Assembly: GCA_035048485.1 (NCBI GenBank)
Contig: CM068582.1
Location: 35,678,096 to 35,742,095 of the forward strand
Direction of reading: 5' to 3'
Source: Pteria penguin
Taxonomy: Eukaryota; Mollusca; Bivalvia; Pterioida; Pteriidae
Length of the DNA stretch: 64,000 bases
The notes below the pieces were generated by a model. It worked only from the letters and a program-made list of their open reading frames with translations, was not told the DNA's origin and did no database searches. Position numbers and translations under genes: made by a program. Below are positions 1-62,727 of this stretch, piece after piece (the stretch's first letter is position 1; each line of letters opens with the position of its first letter).

Positions 1-1631
1 CACTTTTACAAAAAGAGAATAAAAATAAAACCAAGGGGAATACGTTATCCAGTCAGATCGGCTACAATCCCCTGTCACGAACCAATAGAGGGACTGTGTA
101 GCCCGTGGTTAAAATCGGAACAAACAGTCTTATTGTTTTTTGCTGAATGCATATCTCAAGCCACTACATTAAGGCAACTGATGGAGTATTCAACTAGTAG
201 TAAGTGTTTGACCACTGTAACCCTGTTCGTTATCTAAAGAAATGACAATCGGCAGAGCTACCATATCTCTTAAAATTCTATCTAATCATGATTCAATCTT
301 ATATTTTCTGCCGAATTTGGCAAATATATCAGACATTCAATATGGCACAGATCAAGACAAAACATTAGGTACATATGTTCTTTACGTCATGTATTATTTG
401 AATCACTTCCTGTAAGAATCCTTGTGACGTAGATCAGTTAAACAATATAAACAAAATAAATTGTAAAATAATTTTAATTTTCTGTGGGATATTAGTTGTG
501 AACTTTCACTTTATTGTCACTACCGGTACATTGGTTAACTGGATTGGTCATGTGATTTCAAATACTGACGAGAAAATGATCTAATATTCTACCACCTTAT
601 TTTGATACCATAGACAATATAGGGCATGGAATGGTGGGGCATAAATATATGTCTGTTTCCTTTTAATGTTGCCATCCATTGTCCTATATTTTGGCGGTAA
701 AATTCAGTCACTTTTCCGATACTTATATAAATTTTTCACATCTTTATACTGACAAGCCAATTTGATTTTCTAACCAGTTAACATGACAAATCGACAGAAC
801 ATCTGATAAGTTAACTGAAATGTTTGAAAATTCCATTGTGACGAACAGAATCTGTAATATAACTTAAATTTTGTAAGATTCATTGTCTCGATTCCTCTAT
901 AATAGAGTCTATATATACATACATGTATATAGTCTATATATACATATTACGAATGAATGAGAGTATACGAGTATAAAGGTGTCTCTGTTCTCCTCGCTGT
1001 TGACGATCAGTCATGAAAAGCCAAGTAGGAAGCATACCCACAGAGAGATATGTTCAGCGATAGTATTTCCAGTTTCTAGTTACAGTGCGTCCTTAGTGGA
1101 TATATGCATCAAACATGTGTGTGTTTATAGATATATGTAGATGGTTGTATATAAAATGGATGCATCCTACATATTTGGAGTTAAGGGATATATCCTTTTT
1201 GGATACATGCCTCAGTGATAGATTCTATATGGACGGAACTTATGCGGTTAGAGGAAGACCTCTTTGCTAAGTTAGATTGAACCATAGTCATTATTTGTAC
1301 ATAAATCAAATTGAAAAATTATTGTTGTCAGTGTGTGTATTTGTATGCCTAATATTCATATTTGTATATATGGACTCGTCACTTTTTATTTGCTATACTG
1401 GTCTCTTAATTATGATGAATTTTATATCATTCCGTTTTATCATATCCATATGTTAAAACATTGTCATAGGTGAAATCTAATACATGTATTTTGAACCATT
1501 TAAATGTTAAACCACCATAATTTTGGCATAATGTTCTTCTTCTGATGATAAAAGTTCCCGGCCAAAGTTTCATTCGAGTTGTAGCATACGCTCTGTTATT
1601 TACAAAATGTGATAAGTAAACGACCTTACCC
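1..1631. other. Gene-free AT-rich sequence
   Basis: No coding frame, RNA gene or clear repeat recognised apart from a short TATATACATACATG-type palindrome around 912-948. Confidence 0.5.
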
Positions 1632-1890
1632 AACTCGTTATTAGGTTTCTAACAAAGTAAAAGGGAAAGAGAAAGACATTTGATTTAGCTGTAGGGCAAA
1701 CGTCACCAAGGAGATGTACAGTAAAACTTGGTAACAAGTAATTAAATACATGAAATGACATTATAAAAATATTGATTGTACGACAGAGGCGATTCCGACT
1801 TAGGACGGTCAATTGAGTAACATACGGTACTCGGTTGATGTGGTTAACCGGTTTATGGGTCCATCTTAACAAATATATTGCTAAATAGTG
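1632..1890 (+). repeat. Dispersed repeat R1, diverged copy
   Basis: It shares the R1 core with copies at 21.9, 22.6, 33.4, 34.0, 36.6 and 47.2 kb: a GTCACCAAGGAG-like start, attacaAAAATATTtgATTGt, ccgacttaggacggtcaat, and gtggttaaccggttta. The open frames over it are chance. Confidence 0.7.
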
Positions 1891-2837
1891 ATTTAAAATT
1901 GACATTTGCGAGTATGGTACTCTTGCTTCAGTAAAATATAATTGACGTTTTGAGCAAATATTATGAAAACAGAACGTATGTAAAAACTTTTCAAACATTG
2001 ATTTTGATAAAACTTAGAGATAATATAAGAAATACTAAACAACATTGAAAATTGAAGATTGAAAAATCCAATCTATAGATGAACATTGTAGTTAATAAAT
2101 ATTAAAACACGCATTTTTGTATATTTTTATATAGTTTATGTGCCCTGTCTTCGGTTTCCACAAGAAATTATCTCATGTCTTACCTCTCTCACGTCTTTAT
2201 TTAGACAACGATATCCATTCATACATACATTCTTGAAGCATACAAGATATCTTTGTTGAATAAACATGTATTTATATATAAAACAATAAATTTTATAGAA
2301 ACTCGCATTAAATAAATCTGTGTTGCATCAGCCCCAAGCGGCAGTTTTATATCCTTCTACACAGAGATTCATGGCCACCATGTGAAGATTAAGACCCTGT
2401 TTGCTTTCATCTTGTAACACGTTGAGATGTCAAGCGGTGACTCCATTTATTTGTACTGTTTTAGGCTACTGTGAGTAATGGTACAAAATCGCAAGTTATA
2501 CAACACTTTTGTTAAGATCGTATTGTGAAATTAATTAATCCAGTCATTCGCATGGCTGTAATTGATGCGATTGTCTTTCGGTATCAGTAATTGTTTGTTC
2601 GGTAATTCCCATGTAATTATAATGACGTAGATGATAATGGTTATTTTTATATTATTTTTAGTTTTTTGTTCATGCATTTTGATTCTGATGATCATTTAAG
2701 ATATCTCAAGTAGTTATCTATTTTGCTTTCATGTAAACATTTAGTATTTACAACTACGCATATTAGAAATAAGGATTCATTCCATTCACATTAAAATACA
2801 ACATAATTGAGGATTTTGTGTCGATTGTTGTATAGCA
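1891..2837. other. Gene-free sequence
   Basis: AT-rich, with no coding signal or structured repeat noticed. Confidence 0.45.
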
Positions 2838-3152
2838 CCTGTAGCCTTTTTCATTAATAATCGTCAGTGAACGAACTCGTAAACGTAGTTGAACCCATCA
2901 GTGCAACTTACGATGAAAATGCGTTTCCTTGAATATTATCTGTAGCCCTTTTCATTTATAATCGTAGTTGAACGAACCCGTAAACTTAGTTAAACCCGTC
3001 AGCGCAACTTACGATGAAAATGCGTTTCACTGAAAATCATAAGAGTAAACTTACAATGAAAATTGATTATAGTTTACGTGAAGTACAAATTCGTAGTTGA
3101 TTCCGCATCAGTTACGATTACGTTTACGATTGTTAGTGGAACGGGTTGCAGA
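2838..3152. mobile_element. MITE-like element with internal ~103-bp tandem duplication
   Basis: The ends are imperfect inverted repeats of about 25 bp (ctgtagccttt...aatcg at the left, cgattgttagtgg...tgcag at the right). Inside, a unit with ctgtagcc, aatcgt, gtaaacg and cttacgatgaaaatgcgttt occurs twice, near 2839-2940 and 2941-3043. No transposase. Target-site duplication not identified. Confidence 0.45.
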
Positions 3153-3299
3153 TGCCCAGATGACTTCGCCTAAATGCTGTAGATCAACGGACTGAGATGG
3201 AGCATACTGAATTCCTTGAGGAAACTACCGACACATACACTGATGGATTGTACCACGAGGACTAGCGAGGATGAGTTTAGAATTGACCGAGATGAAATG

Positions 3300-3957
3300 G
3301 TACAGCGAGGTCTTTGGTAACGCATGTAGACCACAGAGAACTCTTTGTACAGCGAGGTCTTTGGTAACGCATGTAGACCACAGAGAACTCTTTGTACAGC
3401 GAGGTCTTTGGTAACGCATGTAGACCACAGAGAACTCTTTGTACAGCGAGGTCTTTGATAACGCATGTAGACCACAGAGAACTCTTTGTACAGCGAGGTC
3501 TTTGGTAATGCATGTAGACCACAGAGACCTCTTTGTACAGCGAGGTCTTTGGTAACGCATGTAGACCACAGAGAACTCTTTGTACAGCGAGGTCTTTGGT
3601 AACGCATGTAGACCACAGAGAACTCTTTGTACAGCGAGGTCTTTGGTAATGCATGTAGACCACAGAGAACTCTTTGTATAGCGAGGTCTTTGGTAATGCA
3701 TGTAGACCACAGAGAACTCTTTGTACAGCGAGGTCTTTGGTAACGCATGTAGACCACAGAGAACTCTTTGTATAGCGAGGTCTTTGGTAATGCATGTAGA
3801 CCACAGAGAACTCTTTGTACAGCGAGGTCTTTGGTAACGCATGTAGACCATAGAGAACTCTTTGTACAGCGAGGTCTTTGGTAACGCATGTAGACCACAG
3901 AGAACTCTTTGTACAGCGAGGTCTTTGGTAACGCATGTAGACCACAGAGAACTCTTT
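3300..3957. repeat. 47-bp minisatellite, 14 copies
   Basis: Fourteen head-to-tail units of exactly 47 bp, starting gtacagcgaggtctttggta, differing at a few positions (aacgc/aatgc, tac/tat). Near-uniform length and few mutations suggest recent expansion. No stop codon occurs in any minus-strand frame, so long spurious open frames appear there. Confidence 0.95.
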
Positions 3958-4248
3958 GTTTGGTTTTGTTAACGAATGCATTACGTCTCAAGAGGAATAT
4001 GACATCAACTTATGAAGTAAAATGCGTCACTAGATAGTTTTTATGAAATAATATTCAAAACTAAGTCGTGTACGTTGTAATGACATAACATTTTAAATAC
4101 GGACATATATCAGGGTTGTCTAGCTGTTAATGAAATGACTCTTTCAGATAGCCTTTGTTTACGTCGGGTAAATCCCTTCACTTTCCGTGGCCGTGTTGTC
4201 ATGCATACGATAAGCTAATGATTGGCTTTTCAAGCTCCATTTTTGTGG
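3958..4248. other. Gene-free spacer
   Basis: Nothing recognised between the minisatellite and the tRNA-like segment. Confidence 0.4.
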
Positions 4249-4339
4249 AGCTCGGGTAGCTCAGTCGGTTAGAGGGTCGGATGCATGACAGCTAGGTGAT
4301 TCGGTACCATAGGTCAAGGGTTCGAGTCCCAGTCGGGGA
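4249..4339 (+). repeat. tRNA-derived SINE head or tRNA pseudogene
   Basis: It has a pol III A box (TAGCTCAGTCGG) and a perfect B box (GGTTCGAGTCC) about 50 bases apart. That is too far for a normal tRNA, and the arms do not form a clean cloverleaf, so a tRNA-related SINE fragment is preferred. Confidence 0.5.
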
Positions 4340-4490
4340 AAGAATATAAAATATAGGGTGTCTTGTTAGCTGTAGTGTCTTTGTGCTTTATATGTTTGTC
4401 TAATTTGTCTTTATTTCTACAGGTATTTCTCCGGAGTTCCAAGGTCCATAGTACTCCCATGTATTTCACTGATTCTATTTGTGCTTTCTA

Positions 4491-5936
4491 TATAGATAGA
4501 TAGATACTGTCAACAGTTACTGACCATTCTGTATATATAACGACTCTCACAGACAGTATATATACCTATAGCTAGTGTCAACTGTTACTGACCATTCGGT
4601 ATATATAACGACTCTCACAGACAGTATATATACCTATAGATAGCTAGTGTCAACAGTTACTGACCATTCTGTATATATAACGACTCTCAAATACAGCATA
4701 TATACCTATAGATAGCCAGTGTCAACAGTTACTGACCATTCTGTATATATAACGACTCTCACAGACAGTATATATACCTATAGCTAGTGTCAACAGTTAC
4801 TGACCATTCTGTATATATAACGACTCTCACAGACAGTATATATACCTATAGATAGCTAGTGTCAACAGTTACTGACCATTCTGTATATATAACGACTCTC
4901 AAATACAGCATATATACCTATAGATAGCTGGTGTCAACAGTTACTGACCATTCTGTATATATAACGACTCTCACAGACAGTATATATACCTATAGATAGC
5001 TAGTGTCAACTGTTACTGACCATTCTGTATATATAACGACTCTCACAGACAGTATATATACCTATAGATAGCTAGTGACAACAGTTACTGACCATTCTGT
5101 ATATATAACGACTCTCATGGACAGTATATGTACCTATAGATAGATAGTGTCAACAGTTACTGACCATTCTGTATATATAACGACGCTAACAGACAGTATA
5201 TATACATGTACCTATAGATATATAGTGTCAACAGTTATTGACCATTCTGTATATATAACGACTCTCACAGACAGTATATATACCTGTAGATGGCTAGTGT
5301 CAACAGTTACTGACCATTCTGTATATATAACGACTCTCACAGACAGTATATATACCTGTAGATAGCTAGTGTCAACAGTTACTGACCATTCTGTATATAT
5401 AACGACTCTCACAGACAGTATATATACCTATAGCTAGTGTCAACAGTTACTGACCATTCTGTATATATAACGACTCTCGCAGACAGTATATATACCTGTA
5501 GATAGCTAGTGTCAACAGTTACTGACCATTCTGTATATATAACGACTCTCATGGACAGTATATGTACCTATAGATAGATAGTGTCAACAGTTACTGACCA
5601 TTCTGTATATATAACGACGCTAACAGACAGTATATATACATGTACCTATAGATACATAGTGTCAACAGTTATTGACCATTCTGTATATATAACGACTCCC
5701 ACAGACAGTATATATACCTGTATATAGCTAGCGTCAACAGTTACTGACCATTCTGTATATATAACGACTCTCACAGACAGTATATATACCTATAGATAGC
5801 TAGCGTCAACAGTTACTGACCATTCTGTATATATAACGACTCTCATGGACAGTATATATACCTATAGATAGCTAGTGTCAACAGTCACTGATCATTCTGT
5901 ATATATAACGACTCTCAGAGACAGTATATTTATCTA
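4491..5936. repeat. ~72-bp satellite, block 1 (about 20 units)
   Basis: Units of 66-79 bp (mostly 70-74) share gtgtcaacagttactgacc, attctgtatatataacgac and acagacagtatatata. Units differ by small indels. A run of three variant units recurs after about 434 bp (near 5114 and 5548), showing a higher-order repeat. Confidence 0.95.
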
Positions 5937-6060
5937 TTAATGCCTGTTTTTGTGGGTACTATGCTCTCATAGTGTTGCTTTGGGAAGCGATAGCGAGGGC
6001 ACTATTTACCTTCCCAAAGCAACACTATGAGAGCATAGTACTCACAAAAACAGGCATTAA
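5937..6060. mobile_element. Foldback hairpin, 51-bp arms
   Basis: The left arm 5937-5987 and right arm 6010-6060 are reverse complements with one mismatch in 51, separated by a 22-base loop. It sits at the left edge of the segment that interrupts the satellite. Confidence 0.9.
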
Positions 6061-6064
6061 TGGG

Positions 6065-6333
6065 TTTAGTGCATAACATGAACTAAATTGCAGCATAATT
6101 AAATGCATTATGGAGATACCATAGTGTATTTTACTCCAACAGCACATTTTCTACATGTACAGCCTGCTTGTTGTTGTCTGTTTACAACTACGCGGCGCCA
6201 CCTATAAACCTTGCCGAGGGACGTAACTCTGTCGAGCAAAAAGCAATATTGCCCGGACCGGGCACTATCACTTCATAGTCCCGGCGTGGTTAACCAATGA
6301 ATTTCCAAGGATTTATCATGTGATGCACTAAAT
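6065..6333. mobile_element. MITE-like insertion with 16-bp inverted ends
   Basis: The ends tttagtgcataacatg and catgtgatgcactaaa are inverted repeats with one mismatch. The satellite resumes directly after it. The interior has a gcccggaccgggc palindrome and no open frame. With the adjoining hairpin it may be one composite element. Confidence 0.6.
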
Positions 6334-6960
6334 ACCTATAGATAGCTAGTGTCAACAGTTACTGACCATTCTGTATATATAACGACTCTCACAGACAGTA
6401 TATATACCTGTAGATAGCTAGTGTCAACAGTTACTGACCATTCTGTATCTATAACGACTCTCATGGACAGTATATATACCTATAGATAGCTAGTGTCAAC
6501 AGTTACTGACCATTCTGTATATATAACGACTCTCACAGACAGTATATATACCTGTAGATAGCTAGTGTCAACAGTTACTGACCATTCTGTATATATAACG
6601 ACTCTCATGGACAGTATATATACTTATAGATAGATAGTGTCAACAGTTACTGACCATTCTGTATATATAACGACTCTCGCAGACAGTATATATACCTATA
6701 GATAGATAGTGTCAACGACTCTCACAGACAGTATATATACCTATAGATAGATAGTGTCAACAGTCACTGACCATTCTGTATATATAACGACTCTCACTGA
6801 CAGTACATGTATATATACCTACAGACATATTGTCCTCATTTACTGACTGTTCTCTATATATGACGACTCTCACAGATAGTATACACATATAGATATATTT
6901 TCAGCATTTACTGACCAGTCTGTCTACGTAGCGACTCTTACAGACAATATATGATTATAT
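6334..6960. repeat. ~72-bp satellite, block 2 (about 7 units plus decayed units)
   Basis: Same unit as block 1. The last two or three units (6830-6960) are strongly mutated, marking the old edge of the array. Confidence 0.93.
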
Positions 6961-7121
6961 TGTCAGCATTTACATACCAAACTGTATATGTTTGATATAT
7001 AGAACTAATCGTCCTAAAAAGCAGTCCGGGCTGTCATTTTAGTTTCTAATTTTTAGACATGCACATGAAATAACCATGGGTCTTGTTAATTTCGGTTCTA
7101 CCTTTTGAACATTTATATCGG

Positions 7122-7225
7122 GGTTGCGCCACTATGTATAAGAGGTTGGTAACCTCCTGCTTCCATGTCGCGATATAACTGAAAAATTGTTGAAAGCGAC
7201 GTAAACACCAATCAACCAACCAAGC
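7122..7225 (+). repeat. SINE family A, 5'-truncated copy
   Basis: Almost identical to the 3' part of the SINE at 15135-15305: gttgcgccactatgt, cctcctgcttccatgtcgcg, atataactgaaa, gttgaaagcgacgtaaa, then a caat/ccaac tail. The tRNA-like head is missing. Confidence 0.8.
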
Positions 7226-7531
7226 AAGATTTATATCGACAGGCATGTTCATATCTATAATACAGCTCTAAAGTCTTGACGTATCTGTGTGTCATGTTTT
7301 CACAGTGCCAACACGACACGAATACGCGTACGATAATGGGGAATATAGCTACATTCGAATGACATCAGAAATATTTTACCACAATTAACATTTAGAATTA
7401 AAAAATAAAGCCTTGAAAACTATTCATAAATCGTCCATTCCTTTCATTAATCTCAGTATAATTATGTATTTATGTAAAAACAAAAATAACAAGCAAAAAA
7501 GAAAAATAAATTTTAAAAAAGCAAAACAAAA

Positions 7532-7566
7532 CAGAAGAAGAAGAAGAAGAAGAAGAAGAAGAAGAA
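7532..7566. repeat. (AGA)n microsatellite
   Basis: About 11 uninterrupted AGA triplets. The arginine run in one frame here is not a protein feature. Confidence 0.95.
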
Positions 7567-7569
7567 AGT

Positions 7570-7964
7570 GCAAAAACGGTTCATATTCAGGCTCTTCACC
7601 ATATTAAAGTTTACGCTTGTCTACATCTTTACTGAATATATACATTAAAAGACGTAGCAAAAAATGTAATATTTTTTATCGTAATTCTGAGTTGTCTCTC
7701 TGTACTGGTACGTATGTGCACATACACATACGTTCATATGTAGTATCTAGTTTATCCCTCCCGTCAACATCCCTTCACTGGCAACTTGTCTATAATGACT
7801 GGAATTGATATAAGTAGCAATTAAGGCGGATTACTCCTAAGACTCGATCGAGGCAATATGAGTGTGGTCGAGAAGTTACTTCCGTTCCAGGCACGTGATA
7901 TGAGCCACACATGTCATCTTTTTTTTTTATATTTTTACCATTTCAAGTCGCTGACGTATTCAGA
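7570..7964 (+). promoter_or_regulatory. Immediate upstream region of exon 1, possible promoter and 5' UTR
   Basis: No open frame of interest. It contains one CACGTG E-box (7892-7897) and a T-rich, TATA-like stretch (7920-7938) about 30-45 bases before the start codon. Neither is strong evidence; the transcription start is unknown. Confidence 0.25.
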
Positions 7965-60742
<52,778 letters not shown>

Positions 60743-61521
60743 TATTCCATTATTTTACTGTAGTGTTATAAATGTGTTTCGTCGTAACGAGAATTAACTA
60801 TAAAATGGCATATTATGGTATTCTGATACATATAATTCTCATGTTCAGTTTGAATTACACACGGAAACACTATTTATATTGACTGATGGAAGTAAGCAAT
60901 GCATTTCATTATATAAGAAATTTGAAAGTGTTTCCTTTTTAATGCATATGTCAATCTATCAATATTTATTGGTATTTCTCTTATTTTGTGAAATGAAAAA
61001 AAAAACTGATGTTCTCGTTATTATTGCATTATTTGTTAGAGATCAAACAGTAAAATATGTAATTCATGAATGTGAATTTCATTTATTTTACAGTGATGTC
61101 AATGCTTTATTAATCCAAAACTAAAATGCCGTCATTCTGTACATTCCTTTATTGTCTGCAGTTGGTGCAAATGTCCCTCTACTAATTCTTTATGCAAGCG
61201 CATGTTCCAAATATGATCATTCAGGATCAAGCTCTCTTAGATAAAGATGAACATTGATCTTAAAACATATAAATTTTGACGTTGTAAGACTTCTGTTCTT
61301 GTTTGAAACTTCAAGAATCTTCTGGCCAGCATGTTGTGTGTCTAAACCCGACTGCATGTGTTAGAACATTTATGCTAAATCTATAATACCATTTATCATA
61401 TATTTTTGGTATTCTTGTATCTATTTAATATATATTTATATCCTTGAAAAAGGTATCAATAAAACAATAAGAATAATATGTATTTGAAATGTATATGAAT
61501 TTACAATACAACTTCAAATTC
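60743..61521 (+). other. 3' UTR of the lectin receptor gene (inferred)
   Basis: AT-rich sequence after the stop with no further exon. An AATAAA signal lies at 61458-61463. The segment 61257-61521, around that signal, is repeated near 62357-62610. The cleavage site is not known. Confidence 0.6.
61458..61463 (+). terminator. Polyadenylation signal AATAAA
   Basis: A canonical hexamer about 720 bases after the stop codon, and the first convincing one seen downstream. The same place in the duplicated copy (near 62557) is mutated. Confidence 0.55.
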
Positions 61522-61664
61522 TGCAAGTGTGTTATATTTATAACATTATTTACCATCATTTTTCCAAAACATCGAAGACAGCTTCTTCAAGAAGGAAAAT
61601 TCTATGTGCAAAAATATAATTCGGGCACTCTATTTGTATCGACACATAACCTTTTTGTTATACG

Positions 61665-62356
61665 CCCGTCTTAAGATGAGGCGTATTATGTTATAGCGTT
61701 GTCCGTCCAACGTCCGGCTATAAGCTTGTCTGGGCTATTACTTCTTTCCCTGCAAATAGATTTCGATAGTATTTCACAGAATTGTTACTTAGGACCAAAG
61801 GGTTTGTCATGACCTTGAGCCAAGTTGATAGGTCAAAGGTCAAGGTCACAACATGTAAAGTGAGTAAAACCTTGTCCGGGCCATAACTTCTTCTGTGTAT
61901 GGATTTCAATAATATTTCACAGAATTGTTACTTAGGACCCAAAGGTGTGTCATGACCTTGACCAAAGGTCAAAGGTTAAGGTCACAACATGCAAAGTGAG
62001 TAAAACATTGTCTGGGCTATTACTTCTTCTCCTGTGCATGGATTTCAATAATATTTCACAGAATTATTGTTTAGGACCCAAAAGTGTGTCTTGACCTTGA
62101 CGCAAGGACATAGGTCAAAGGTCAAGTCCATAACATGCAAAATGAATGAAACCTTGTTCGGGCCATAACTTCTTCCCCTGTGCATGGATTTCAATAATAT
62201 TTCACAGAATTTTTTCACTTGACCCAAGGTCATAGGTCAAAGGTCAAGGTCACAACATGCAAAGTGAGTGAAACCTTGTTCGGGCTATAACTTCTTCCCC
62301 TGTGCATGGATTTCAATAATATTTCACAGAACTGTATTTCAATAATATTTCACAGA
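61665..62356. repeat. 120-150-bp tandem array with AGGTCA motifs
   Basis: About five units, each with ataacttcttcccctgtgca, tttcaataatatttcacaga, cttaggacccaaaggtgtgt, and aggtcaaaggtcaaggtcac. The array resumes after the duplicated UTR at 62611-62727. Confidence 0.9.
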
Positions 62357-62610
62357 ATCTTAAAACATATAAATTTTGACGTTTTAAGACTTCTGTTCTT
62401 GTTTGAAACTTCAAGAATCTTCTGGCCAGCATGTTGTGTGTCTAAACCCGACTGCATGTGTTAGAACATTTATGCTAAATCTATAATACCATTTATCATA
62501 TATTTTTGGTATTCTTGTATCTATTTAATATGTATTTATATCCTTGAAAAAGGTATCCATGAAACAATAAGAATAATATGTATTTGAATTTACAATAAAA
62601 CTTCAAATTC
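62357..62610 (+). repeat. Second copy of the receptor's 3' UTR segment
   Basis: Nearly identical to 61257-61521, offset by about 1,100 bases, with one 11-base deletion near the end. The polyadenylation hexamer is changed (caataaa to catgaaa). It sits between two units of the tandem array. Confidence 0.93.
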
Positions 62611-62727
62611 TTCTTCCCCTGTGCATGGGCTTCAATAATATTTCACAGAATTGTTACTTAGGACCCAAGGGTTTGTTATGATCTTGAACGTCAGAGGTCA
62701 AGGTCACAACAGGCAAAGTGAATAAAG
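62611..62727. repeat. Last unit of the AGGTCA array
   Basis: ttcttcccctgtgcatgggc through gaggtcaaggtcacaacagg, matching the units before the UTR copy. Confidence 0.85.

Noticed and set aside
3300..3957. CRISPR-like array
   Set aside because: Units abut directly without unique spacers, and the context is eukaryotic.
3170..3991. Three overlapping minus-strand open frames of 208-273 codons
   Set aside because: They are translations of the 47-bp minisatellite in its three frames, with identical peptide cycles; there is no coding bias or splice context.
4249..4339. Functional tRNA gene
   Set aside because: A and B boxes are too far apart and the stems do not pair; a SINE head or pseudogene is more likely.
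5147..5412. Open frames on both strands inside the satellite
   Set aside because: They are satellite units read through; they end with unit variants.
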